Shown here piece by piece: positions 26,457 to 34,428 of a DNA stretch of 64,000 bases (positions are counted from its first letter, which is position 1; each line of letters begins with the position of its first letter). The stretch spans positions 1,406,001-1,470,000 of the forward strand of contig NZ_CP029552.1 of assembly GCF_003173775.1 (NCBI RefSeq), read 5' to 3'. Under the pieces are notes generated by a model that did no database searches, was not told the DNA's origin, and was given only the letters and a program-made list of their open reading frames with translations. Position numbers and translations under genes: made by a program. The DNA is from Methylobacterium sp. 17Sr1-1 (GTDB taxonomy: Bacteria > Pseudomonadota > Alphaproteobacteria > Rhizobiales > Beijerinckiaceae).

Positions 26457-26797
26457 GGCACCCGCGCTCCTTGGCGCTTCTCGGCCTACTTCTTTTGTCT
26501 CTATAGCTTTTTTGGCGGGGTTGAAACCGGAGCGTGTGCGCTATCCACGCCAGCCCGGCCGTGGCCGAGTGCGCAGGAGGCCACGCCGGCGCGCCGGCGG
26601 TCGTCCGCCCCGGGAAACGCGCATCCGAACCGGATCTCCCGGCATAGGCCGGCCCCGTCTGCGTCATCGTGGGAATGCGGCACCGTCGACGCCCGCACTG
26701 GGAGTTCGCCGGGCGCCCCCTACCCTCGTCCCGACCCGCAATGCTCGCACCGGCCCCCGCGGCCGGCGCACCGCCCGGCCCGGAGGCGTACCCGACG
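26457..26797. other. Intergenic region between divergent response regulator and methyltransferase
   Basis: The 341 bases hold the promoters of two divergent genes. A local AT-rich patch (TTCTTTTGTCTCTATAGC, about 26489-26506) stands out and could be a promoter for the response regulator. A GGAGG site at 26782 serves the methyltransferase. Nothing else was recognised. Confidence 0.5.
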
Positions 26798-27463
26798 ATG
26801 GCCCACAATGCACCGGATCACGACCCCCCGGACCGGGATCTGCCGGACCTGCCGCCGGAAGCGTTCGCGAAGCGCGACCGCACGCCCGATCCGCTGTTCT
26901 ACGAACACCCCCGCTTCGTGACCCATATCGACGCCGCCGCGATCGCGGCGGTGACGGACCTGTACCGGGAGGTGGTCCCGCCGGGCGGCGACGTCCTCGA
27001 CCTGATGTCGAGCTGGGTCAGCCACCTGCCGGACGAGGTCGCCTATGCCAGCGTCGTCGGCCATGGCCTGAACGCCGCGGAACTCGCCGCCAATCCGCGC
27101 CTGACCCGGCGTTTCGTGCAGGATCTCAACGCCGCGCCGCACCTGCCCCTCGACGCGGCGAGCGTCGACGCCGCCCTGATCTGCGTCTCGGTGCAGTACC
27201 TGCAGCGGCCGGTGGCCGTCCTCTCCGAGGTCGCCCGCGTGCTGCGCCCCGGCGCCCCGGTGGTGATCTCGTTCTCGAACCGCTGCTTCCCGACCAAGGC
27301 GGTGGCCGTCTGGCACGGGCTCGACGTCGCGGGCCAGGTCCAGCTCGTCGGCCTGTATCTCGAACGCGCCGGCTTCACCCGCATCGAGGGATGGGCGCTG
27401 CGGCCCGAGGGCGGTCCCGGCGACCCGATGACGGCGGTGATCGGCCGGGTTCCGGCGGCCTGA
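26798..27463 (+). CDS. SAM-dependent methyltransferase (class I, methyltransferase-11 type)
   Basis: The 221-residue protein has the class I methyltransferase layout: GGDVLDLMSSWVSHLP as motif I region (about 72-87), LPLDAASVDAALICVSVQYL as the post-motif acidic loop, and VLRPGAPVVISFSNR as motif III. Motif I is unusual, with MSSW in place of the typical glycine-rich loop, as in a known bacterial subgroup of this family. The substrate is unknown. The ATG at 26798 follows GGAGG by 11 bases. It converges on the carotenoid oxygenase gene 36 bases away. Confidence 0.82.
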   Translation: MAHNAPDHDPPDRDLPDLPPEAFAKRDRTPDPLFYEHPRFVTHIDAAAIAAVTDLYREVVPPGGDVLDLMSSWVSHLPDEVAYASVVGHGLNAAELAANPRLTRRFVQDLNAAPHLPLDAASVDAALICVSVQYLQRPVAVLSEVARVLRPGAPVVISFSNRCFPTKAVAVWHGLDVAGQVQLVGLYLERAGFTRIEGWALRPEGGPGDPMTAVIGRVPAA

Positions 27464-27499
27464 GGAACCCCGGCCCCGGCGCAAGGGACCGCGCGGGCG

Positions 27500-28966
27500 T
27501 CACGGGCCGGCGCCGTCGGGCCCTGCCCTCTCGCCCGGAGCGCGGGCGGGGAACCAGTTGCCGTGGAACCCCGGCGGGATCCGGTGCCCGAGGCGGATCG
27601 TGGCGACGGGCGGGGCCTCGAACCTTCGCGCGTCGAGGACGACGAAGTCCGTCGTGTCGCGTGCGGTGTCGATGACGAGCCCGACGAGCCAGCCCTCGTC
27701 CTCGCCGGCCTCAGGGTTCGCCGGCACGAAGACGAACTCGCCCGGGATCCGGTCGGCACCGAAATCGTGCACCCGGCGCTCGCCCGTCTCCAGATCGTGC
27801 CGGTAGAGCTGCGTCGCCCCGGCGAGCTGCGTGTTGCCGTCGGCCGGGACGCTGACCGTGTAGAGGAGGTGGTGGCGCTGCCCGAGGCGCCGCTCGTCGA
27901 TGCGGGGGAATTCCTGCGCCGCCGGATCGAGGATCCGCCGCACGACTCGCCGCGTCGCGGGGTCGATCGTCCAGCGTTCGAGCCGGCCCGGGCCGTCGAA
28001 CCCGCCCCCGGCCGCGGTGAACACCGTGTCGTAGGCGACGACGTCGAGGATCACCCGCCCGTCGGCGGCGTCGTAGGCATTGGCGGTGTGGAACACGAAG
28101 CAGGGCTCGACCTCGCACCAGACGACGTCGGCGCCGTCGCCCCGCCTGGGCAGCAGGCCGACCCGGGCCCGGTGGCCGGGATTCCAGCGGAACGGGAAGC
28201 GGTAGCCGGCGAGCAGCGCCCCGAAGGAGAACGTGACCGGCAAATCGAGCACGATCGCGAAGCGCGCCGTGATCGCACAGTCGTGGATGCAGGGGCCGTG
28301 CTCGACCGCCACGGGCACGTCCCGCACGACCTGCCCGGCCGGCGAGATGACGACGTGGCGGACGCGGTCCCAGACGCGGCCGTCATAGGCGATCGCGTGG
28401 GTCTCGCCGGTCAGGGGATCGCAGTGCGGATGCCCGGTGAACGAGCCGGCGAGCGTCCCGTCGAACGGGTTGTAGCGCTGGTTCTCCAGGGTCCGCGAGA
28501 GCTCGACGGGGGTGCTGCCGGCCTCGACGACCGCGAAGATCCGGCCGCCGATCTCGACGACGTTCGTGTTGACGGTGTCGTCGCCCCGCCGCGGCCCGGG
28601 AGCGGCCGGCCGTCCGAGCGCCGCGGCGGCGTGGCGCGAGCCGATCCAGCGGTTGCGGTACCACAGCGCCCGGCCGCCCTCGATCGCGAGACCGTGCACC
28701 ATGCCGTCGCCGAGGAACCAGTCGTGGCCCCGCCGCGCCGGACGGACGGGATTGGCCCCCATCTTGAGGTAGAGCCCGTCGAGGCCGGGCGGGATCGTCC
28801 CGGCGACGGGCAGGTCCTGCAGCGTCAGCTCCTCGCGCATCGGTTCGTGGACGCCGACCACGAAGGGATGTCGCGCGCCGGGCAGGCGCAGCCGGTTGCA
28901 GGCCGCCCACAGGCCGACGCCGACCTCGGCGGCGGCGCGCACCACCGACTGGATACGTTTCGACAT
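27500..28966 (-). CDS. Carotenoid cleavage oxygenase (RPE65 family)
   Basis: The 488-residue protein belongs to the iron(II) beta-propeller carotenoid oxygenases. Four conserved iron-ligand histidines are visible in order: GHPHCD, GPCIHDCAI, FVFHTANAYD and GFHGNWF at the C-terminus. N-terminal blocks LDGLYLKMGANPV and DWFLGDGMVHG also fit. It would cleave a double bond of a carotenoid, apocarotenoid or stilbene; lignostilbene dioxygenases are close relatives, so the substrate is open. The ATG at 28966 follows GGAG; upstream in-frame starts add 53 residues of low-complexity sequence. Confidence 0.88.
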   Translation of the reverse strand: MSKRIQSVVRAAAEVGVGLWAACNRLRLPGARHPFVVGVHEPMREELTLQDLPVAGTIPPGLDGLYLKMGANPVRPARRGHDWFLGDGMVHGLAIEGGRALWYRNRWIGSRHAAAALGRPAAPGPRRGDDTVNTNVVEIGGRIFAVVEAGSTPVELSRTLENQRYNPFDGTLAGSFTGHPHCDPLTGETHAIAYDGRVWDRVRHVVISPAGQVVRDVPVAVEHGPCIHDCAITARFAIVLDLPVTFSFGALLAGYRFPFRWNPGHRARVGLLPRRGDGADVVWCEVEPCFVFHTANAYDAADGRVILDVVAYDTVFTAAGGGFDGPGRLERWTIDPATRRVVRRILDPAAQEFPRIDERRLGQRHHLLYTVSVPADGNTQLAGATQLYRHDLETGERRVHDFGADRIPGEFVFVPANPEAGEDEGWLVGLVIDTARDTTDFVVLDARRFEAPPVATIRLGHRIPPGFHGNWFPARAPGERAGPDGAGP

Positions 28967-29259
28967 CAGCGGCGATCTCCGGAACGGATGGCGGGCCGGA
29001 TCGTCGTCGCGACGGGTCCGCCCCCGGGCCGCCGGAGGAGGACCGAAGGGCCGACGCGCGGGCCGCCCGGGAGGACGATCATGTCCGAGGATACCGAAAT
29101 GCGTCGCGCCTTGCTCAGTGCCCACAGGGACGCAGCGGGTCCGTCAGCGGCGCCGGCGCACCGCTCGCGACGTCGTCCGGCAGCGCCGTTCCGGGAATCC
29201 GGGATTAAACGAGGCTCTCGCACGTCACCTCAGAGACGCCATCACGCCACGGAGCACCT

Positions 29260-30252
29260 GTGAGCATCGGACTGATCGCCCTGCTGGACGATGTCGCGGC
29301 CCTCGCCAAGACGGCCGCGGCCTCCCTCGACGACATCGCCGGGCAGGCCAGCAAGGCGGGCGCGAAGGCCGCCGGCGTCGTCATCGACGATGCCGCGGTC
29401 ACGCCGCGCTACGTCGTCGGCTTCGCGGCCGACCGGGAACTGCCCATCGTCGGCCGGATCGCGGTGGGCTCCCTGCGCAACAAGCTCCTGATCCTGCTGC
29501 CCGGCGCGCTCGCGCTCAGCGCCCTGGCGCCCTGGGCGATCACCCCGCTGCTCATGCTGGGCGGCGCCTATCTCTGCTACGAGGGCACCGAGAAGGTCTA
29601 CGAAGCCCTCGTCCCCCACCAGGCCCATGCCCACGAGGACCAGCTCGGAGCCGGCCCGGGAGCGGACCGGACGCTGGAGGACCGGCGCGTCGCGAGCGCC
29701 ATCAAGACCGACTTCATCCTCTCCGCGGAGATCATGGCGATCACCCTCGCGGCCATTCCGGAGGGGAGCTTCTGGACGCGGGCCGCCGTCCTGGCGATCG
29801 TGGCCGTGGGCATCACCGCGGCCGTCTACGGCACCGTCGCCCTGATCGTGAAGGCCGACGATGCCGGCCTCGCGCTCGCCGGCAATGCCTCGCCCTCGCC
29901 TCTCGGACGCCTCAGCCGGGGCGTCGGACGCGCCGTGGTGAAGGGCATGCCCGGCCTGCTCAAGCTGCTGGCTGTCGTCGGCACGGCCGCGATGATCTGG
30001 GTAGGCGGCGGCATCCTGATCCACGGCCTGGAAGGCTACGGCCTGTCGGGTCCGGCCCATGCGATCCACGGGGCCGCCACATACGTCGCAGCGCTGTTTC
30101 CGGCGGCCGGGGGGTTGGTGGAGTGGCTGGTCACGGCGACGGCATCAGGGCTCGTCGGGCTGGTCGTCGGCGGTCTCCTGATCCCGATCACCGGCTTCGT
30201 TCTGGTGCCGGCGTGGCAGAGCCTCGCGCGGTCCCGCCATCGTGCCGCCTGA
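29260..30252 (+). CDS. DUF808 family inner-membrane protein (YedI-like)
   Basis: The 330-residue membrane protein has about six to eight hydrophobic helices and the N-terminal signature SIGLIALLDDVAALAKTAA of DUF808/YedI. Other family blocks are AVTPRYVVGF and IKTDFILSAEIMAITLA. The function is unknown; it is a predicted integral inner-membrane protein. Translation starts at GTG 29260 with GGAG five bases upstream. The gene stands alone between divergent and convergent neighbours. Confidence 0.88.
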   Translation: MSIGLIALLDDVAALAKTAAASLDDIAGQASKAGAKAAGVVIDDAAVTPRYVVGFAADRELPIVGRIAVGSLRNKLLILLPGALALSALAPWAITPLLMLGGAYLCYEGTEKVYEALVPHQAHAHEDQLGAGPGADRTLEDRRVASAIKTDFILSAEIMAITLAAIPEGSFWTRAAVLAIVAVGITAAVYGTVALIVKADDAGLALAGNASPSPLGRLSRGVGRAVVKGMPGLLKLLAVVGTAAMIWVGGGILIHGLEGYGLSGPAHAIHGAATYVAALFPAAGGLVEWLVTATASGLVGLVVGGLLIPITGFVLVPAWQSLARSRHRAA

Positions 30253-30612
30253 GGTGCCGCACCGCGCCGCGTCCGGATCGTCGTCCGGCGCTGCCGGTGA
30301 CATCCACAGAGATCCGATCTCAAGCGGCTGATTTTACAGTCAAGTTTTTGAGCGCGGGATCTCCCCTCTCTCCGCGGGCGGGGAGAGGGCTGCGTCACCG
30401 TCCAGGGGATGCAGCAAGCGCAGGCGCAGCCGGAGCGAGGGTGAGGGGGTGGTGCCGGATAAGGCTCCTCCGGAAACACCCCTCACCCTCGCGGCGAACC
30501 TGCGGTTCGCTGCTCGGGCTTGCCGAGCCACCTGGACGGCGGCTCGGCCCTCTCCCCGCGCCAGATCGAGAACTGTTCGTCGACGGTTGCAACAAGGACA
30601 GACAGCGGGCTC
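30253..30612. other. Intergenic region after the DUF808 gene
   Basis: The 360 bases between two convergent genes contain a complex inverted-repeat element (about 30363-30566) and no credible gene. The element can act as a terminator for both sides. Confidence 0.55.
30363..30566. repeat. Imperfect composite inverted repeat
   Basis: A self-complementary block CCCCTCTCTCCGCGGG...GGGGAGAGGG at 30363-30390 recurs inverted near 30547-30560 (CCCTCTCCCCGCGC). Inside, CGAGGGTGAGGGGG (about 30436) pairs with CCCCTCACCCTCG (ending 30491) around a CCGGATAAGGCTCCTCCGG hairpin. Its words match the element at 153-311, so the two are relatives. The arms are interrupted, suggesting an old copy. Confidence 0.6.
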
Positions 30613-31422
30613 TCAGCCCGCGAGGACCCGCCGGGCCGCCGCCAGGTTCGCCCGCACATGGTCCTCGGGCGCGGTGGTGCCGGTGATCGGCACCTCGATC
30701 GACAGGGACGCCGTTGCCGGCAACGCCGCGACCAGCGCCCGCAGCGGCAGCGCCCCGTCTCCCGGGGCCAAGCGCCCGGCCCGGGCCTCCTGGATGATCG
30801 CGTCCGTCGATCGCGGCGCCTCGGCCGGAGCGTCGCAGAGCTGCGCGTGGCGGATCAGGCCGGGCGGCACGGCGCGTACATCCTCGGGCGAGCCGCCGGT
30901 CCGGGCGAGGTGGAGCGCGTCGACGAGGACGCCGCCATTCGGCCGGCCGGCGGCCTCGACCACCCGGACGGCATCGGGCAGGCAGGCAACCTGCCGCCAG
31001 GCCATGCATTCGAGGTCGACGCTCAGGCCGAACCCGGCCGCGAGGTCGCAGAGCTCGGCGAAGCGGGCGACGAGGCGCGGGCGATCGGGGTCGTCGCCGC
31101 ACACGCTCAGGCGCCGGGCGCCGAGCCCCGCGGCTGATTCGAGGATGCCGGCGAGCGAGGCCGGAACGAAATCCTCAGACAGCGTGACGAACTCGATGTC
31201 GTGGACGCGCAATCCCTCGTCGGCGAGCGCCCGGCGCATCTCTCGGAACGCGTCGCTCCCGGTCGGCAGCGCGTAGGACGGCGCCCCCGGGAAGGCGGGG
31301 TAGAGCCGCAGGCCCACCGACGCGCAGCCGGTCCGGGCGCCGAGCCGGACGAGATCGACGGGCGGCACCCCGATGCAGGTGAAGTGGGCGAGGCCGAGCG
31401 GCCAGTCGGACGAGGCGTGCAT
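30613..31422 (-). CDS. TIM-barrel protein of the sugar phosphate isomerase/epimerase family
   Basis: The 269-residue protein fits the AP-endonuclease-2-like TIM barrel family (IolE/IolI, hydroxypyruvate isomerase, dehydroshikimate dehydratase). Typical strand ends with metal ligands are seen in VTLSEDF, SVDLECMAW, GVLVDALHLARTG, HAQLCDAPAE and LSIEVPITG. It lies 78 bases downstream of the GntR gene on the same strand and opposite an aromatic ring-cleavage locus, so it probably acts on a related carbon source. Isomerase, epimerase and dehydratase activities cannot be told apart here. Confidence 0.75.
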   Translation of the reverse strand: MHASSDWPLGLAHFTCIGVPPVDLVRLGARTGCASVGLRLYPAFPGAPSYALPTGSDAFREMRRALADEGLRVHDIEFVTLSEDFVPASLAGILESAAGLGARRLSVCGDDPDRPRLVARFAELCDLAAGFGLSVDLECMAWRQVACLPDAVRVVEAAGRPNGGVLVDALHLARTGGSPEDVRAVPPGLIRHAQLCDAPAEAPRSTDAIIQEARAGRLAPGDGALPLRALVAALPATASLSIEVPITGTTAPEDHVRANLAAARRVLAG

Positions 31423-31500
31423 GGTTATCGCTCGAAGGTGGGAATCGCTCGAAGGATCGCGGCGCGGTCGCGCGTGGACAGATCGGAAATCCTCGTCCGC

Positions 31501-32262
31501 TCAGGGGGCGAGCGTGTCGGCGAGGTGCCGCCGGAGGTTGGTGCCCGTGCGGTGGATGTGCTCGCGCAAGCGGTCGCAGGCGAAGTCGGCGTCGCGCGCG
31601 ACCGCGCCCTGCGCGATCTCGCTATGCTCCTGGGCGACGTTCCGGTCGCCGCCGGGCGGGCGGCGCAGGAACGAGCGCCGGTAGCGGTCGTTCAGGCTGA
31701 GCAGCACGCCGCAGAAGTTGAGCAGCAGCGGCATGCGGCAGCCGGCGATCAGCGTGAGGTGGAACTCCCGGTGATACGCCTCCCACCGCTCCAGCGTGTC
31801 GGGCTGCTCCGGGTCCCGCGCGACCCGGTTCATGCGGTGGAGGGCGCGCATCACGTCGCCCTCCCAGTCCACGGTGCCGATCGCGATCGCCTGGCGCAGG
31901 GCCAGGATCTCGAACTCCTCGCGCAACCGGGTGATCTCCGCCAGGTTCGAGAGCGAGACCGGCGCGACGCGGTAGCCGCGATTGTCCTCGAACACCACGA
32001 GACCGTCGGAGATCAGCCGGGCGAGCGCCTCCCGCAGCGGGCTGAGCGAGACCCCGAAGCTCGCGCGGGCGCGCTCCAGGTTGATCTTGCTGCCCGCTTC
32101 GAGCTGGCCGGAGACGATCGCCTCGCGCAGCCGGTCGACGAGCTGGCTCGCCATCGTGTTCTTGCCGTCATCGACCAGGGCGAGGCCCGGCATGGCCGGT
32201 GCGGGGGGAGGCCGAACCCCGTCCCGGTCGGCCGCGGCGCGTCGGCTCCTGGCCTCGGTCAA
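31501..32262 (-). CDS. GntR-family (FadR/FCD) transcription regulator
   Basis: The 253-residue protein has a winged HTH (ASQLVDRLREAIVSGQLEAG to SLSPLREALARLISDGLV, about residues 37-95) and an FCD ligand-binding domain (about 110-235) with conserved metal-type residues in YHREFHLTLIAG and AREHIHRTG-like helices. It is divergent from the dioxygenase operon and probably controls it. The TTG at 32262 is preferred because GGGAGGG lies 8 bases upstream; an ATG at 32193 with no visible ribosome site would give 230 residues. Confidence 0.85.
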   Translation of the reverse strand: MTEARSRRAAADRDGVRPPPAPAMPGLALVDDGKNTMASQLVDRLREAIVSGQLEAGSKINLERARASFGVSLSPLREALARLISDGLVVFEDNRGYRVAPVSLSNLAEITRLREEFEILALRQAIAIGTVDWEGDVMRALHRMNRVARDPEQPDTLERWEAYHREFHLTLIAGCRMPLLLNFCGVLLSLNDRYRRSFLRRPPGGDRNVAQEHSEIAQGAVARDADFACDRLREHIHRTGTNLRRHLADTLAP

Positions 32263-32591
32263 GGCGGTTTCCCTCCCAAGAAATGCGGCATGGCACGCCG
32301 TCGACGATCCGTATGAGAAACGATTTTTCTTGTCAATCGCGACGGCGCAGTCCGTACCGGGAATGCCGGAATGCGCCTGGATCCTGGACACGGACGAGCC
32401 TTCTCCAGATGCTATAACCCCGCAAAAACGCGGTGTTAGCGAGATTTTCAGTGAAAATCTCGTTCCCTAGGGAGCCTCCGTACCAGCCGTCGTGACACGC
32501 TGGCACCGCCTCCCACCCTACAACAACAATCGCTTCTTGACGAATAATCGATGATATGGGACCAGGACGCGGTTTCAGGGAGGCGGAAGCC
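32263..32591. other. Divergent promoter region, GntR regulator and dioxygenase
   Basis: The 329 bases are noticeably more AT-rich than the flanks, as expected of a regulated divergent promoter. They contain a 23-bp palindrome at 32440-32462, a TATAACC-like word near 32412 and a GGGAGG ribosome site for the dioxygenase. No gene is present. Confidence 0.6.
32440..32462. promoter_or_regulatory. Palindromic operator candidate for the GntR regulator
   Basis: Arms CGAGATTTTCA and TGAAAATCTCG are perfect 11-base complements around one central G. It lies 178 bases upstream of the TTG start of the GntR gene and 129 bases upstream of the dioxygenase ATG. Its length is greater than most GntR sites, so it may hold two overlapping half-sites or form an mRNA hairpin. 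Confidence 0.6.
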
Positions 32592-33485
32592 ATGCGCATC
32601 GAGCGCCAGCAGGACGTGACGCCGGCCGTACTGGAGGTGATGGCGCGGACACGCGACCCCCGCCTGCGCGAGATCATGACCTCGCTCATCACCCACCTGC
32701 ACGGCTTCGTTCGCGACGTGCGCCTCACCGAGGCCGAGTTCCGCGACGCCACCGCGATCCTCAACGAGATCGGGGCGCTCGCCTCCGACACCCACAACGA
32801 GTTCGTGCTGATGGCCGGCTCGCTCGGCGTGTCGTCCCTCGTCTGCCTCCTGAACAACGGCGACCACGGCAACACCGAGACCTCGCAGTCGCTGCTCGGG
32901 CCGTTCTGGCGCCTCAACGCGCCGCGGGTCGAGAATGGCGGCACGATCGTACGCTCCGACACGCCGGGCGATCCGCTCTTCGTCAGCGCCCGCGTGCTCG
33001 ACGGCGAGGGCCGGCCGATCGCGGGAGCGGGGGTCGACGTCTGGCACGCCTCACCGGTGGGCCTCTACGAGAACCAGGATCCCGAGCAGGCCGAGATGAA
33101 CCTGCGCGGCAAGTTCACCACCGACGACGCGGGCCGGTTCTGGTTCCGCACGGTGATGATGATCGGCTACCCCATCCCCACCGACGGCGTCGTCGGCCGG
33201 CTCCTGGCGGCTCAAGGGCGCCACCCGATGCGCCCGGCCCACCTGCACGCCCTGATCGTCAAGCCGGGCTTCAAGGTGCTGATCTCGCAGGTCTACGACG
33301 CCAACGACCCGCACATCGAGTCCGACGTGCAGTTCGGCGTGACCAAGGCCCTCGTCGGCGACTTCGTGCGCCACGAGGAGCCGCATCCGGACGCCCCGGA
33401 CGCGTCGGCGCCCTGGTACTCCCTCGACTACACCTACGTCATGGAGCCTGGCGAGGCCGTGCTGCCGCGCCCGCCGATCAAGTGA
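32592..33485 (+). CDS. Intradiol ring-cleavage dioxygenase, hydroxyquinol 1,2-dioxygenase-like
   Basis: The 297-residue protein has the catechol dioxygenase N-terminal helical domain (about 25-95) and the intradiol catalytic domain (about 100-290). The four Fe(III) ligands are present: Tyr159 (GLYENQD), Tyr193 (IGYPIP), His217 and His219 (RPAHLHALI). Length and the DVWHASPVGLYENQD block resemble hydroxyquinol or chlorohydroxyquinol 1,2-dioxygenases more than catechol enzymes, although substrate choice cannot be proven. The product would be maleylacetate or a muconate. It is first of an operon with hpaH and a broken hpaI. The ATG at 32592 follows GGGAGG. Confidence 0.88.
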   Translation: MRIERQQDVTPAVLEVMARTRDPRLREIMTSLITHLHGFVRDVRLTEAEFRDATAILNEIGALASDTHNEFVLMAGSLGVSSLVCLLNNGDHGNTETSQSLLGPFWRLNAPRVENGGTIVRSDTPGDPLFVSARVLDGEGRPIAGAGVDVWHASPVGLYENQDPEQAEMNLRGKFTTDDAGRFWFRTVMMIGYPIPTDGVVGRLLAAQGRHPMRPAHLHALIVKPGFKVLISQVYDANDPHIESDVQFGVTKALVGDFVRHEEPHPDAPDASAPWYSLDYTYVMEPGEAVLPRPPIK

Positions 33486-33518
33486 AATTCTGCAAGTGAC
33501 ATTCCGGAGCGAACAGCC

Positions 33519-34301
33519 GTGCTGAGCGACGACGATCACCGCAAGGCCGCCGAGGCCATCCTCAAGGCCGAGCGCGAGCGGGTGCCCTGCCCGCTTCTCT
33601 CCAAGACTTATCCAGGCATGGAGATCGCGGACGCCTACCGCGTCCAGGACCTCTGGGCCGAGGCGCGGATCGCCTCGGGCGCGCGGCTGGCCGGCCACAA
33701 GATCGGCCTGACCTCGCGCGCCATGCAGATGGCCTCGAAGATGACCGAGCCGGATTACGGCCGCATCCTCGACGACGCACTCTTCAACGACGGGGCGCAG
33801 ATCCGCACCGACCTGTTCATCAAGCCGCGGCTCGAGGTCGAGCTCGCCTTCATCATGGGCGAGGACCTGTCGGGGCCGGGCTGCCGCATCTACGACGTGA
33901 TGCGGGCGACCGAGTTCGTGGTCCCGGCCCTCGAGATCATCGACTACCGGACCGAGGTGCCGCGGGCGATCGTCGATACCATCGCCGACAACGCCGCCTT
34001 CGGGGCGATCGTGGTCGGCGGGCGCACGGTCCGGCCCTTCGACGTCGACGTGCGCTGGATCGGCGCGACCTTGTCGCAGAACGGCATCATCGAGGAATCG
34101 GGCGTCTCGGCCGCCATCATGGGCCACCCGGCCGCCGGCATCGCCTGGCTCGTCAACAAGCTCGCGGCGGTCGATGCGGGATTGAAGAAGGGGCAGATCG
34201 TGCTCGGCGGCTCGTTCACGCGTCCGGTCGACATCAGGAAGGGCGACGTGATCCAGGCCGATTACGGCCCGCTCGGCGCCATCGGCGTCTCCTTCGTCTG
34301 A
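33519..34301 (+). CDS. hpaH: 2-oxo-hept-4-ene-1,7-dioate hydratase
   Basis: The 260-residue protein matches HpaH: GHKIGLTSRAMQ, the metal-binding region in RLEVELAFIMGEDL, ATEFVVPALEIIDYR, and the C-terminal GQIVLGGSFTRPVDI. It hydrates the dienol product of extradiol homoprotocatechuate breakdown, feeding the HpaI aldolase. Its pairing here with an intradiol enzyme is unusual, since that cleavage gives a different product. The GTG start at 33519 has GGAG upstream and lies 33 bases after the dioxygenase stop. Confidence 0.9.
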   Translation: MLSDDDHRKAAEAILKAERERVPCPLLSKTYPGMEIADAYRVQDLWAEARIASGARLAGHKIGLTSRAMQMASKMTEPDYGRILDDALFNDGAQIRTDLFIKPRLEVELAFIMGEDLSGPGCRIYDVMRATEFVVPALEIIDYRTEVPRAIVDTIADNAAFGAIVVGGRTVRPFDVDVRWIGATLSQNGIIEESGVSAAIMGHPAAGIAWLVNKLAAVDAGLKKGQIVLGGSFTRPVDIRKGDVIQADYGPLGAIGVSFV

Positions 34302-34309
34302 GGCTTGCG

Positions 34310-34415
34310 ATGATCGCGAACCGCTTCAAGCGCGCGGTGCGCGAGGGCCGGCAGCGGATCGGCCTGTGGTGCAGCCTGCCGGGCTCCTAGGCGGCGGAGG
34401 CCGTGGCGGGGTCGG
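34310..34415 (+). pseudogene. hpaI: N-terminal remnant of 4-hydroxy-2-oxoheptanedioate aldolase
   Basis: An ATG eight bases after the hpaH stop opens a 26-residue frame (MIANRFKRAVREG, then RQRIGLWCSLPGS) that matches the start of HpaI. It is interrupted by TAG at 34388-34390, where homologues have an aromatic codon. Beyond the stop the frame continues as AAEAVAGS, again HpaI-like, and homology ends at about 34415, against the end of the convergent kinase gene. The remaining 85 percent of hpaI is missing. The aldolase step of the pathway is therefore not encoded here. Confidence 0.8.
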
Positions 34416-34428
34416 CATCCGAGCGGCG

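Noticed and set aside
34310..34390. A functional 26-residue peptide gene
   Set aside because: The sequence matches the N-terminus of HpaI and continues as HpaI after the stop, so a truncated aldolase is the better explanation.
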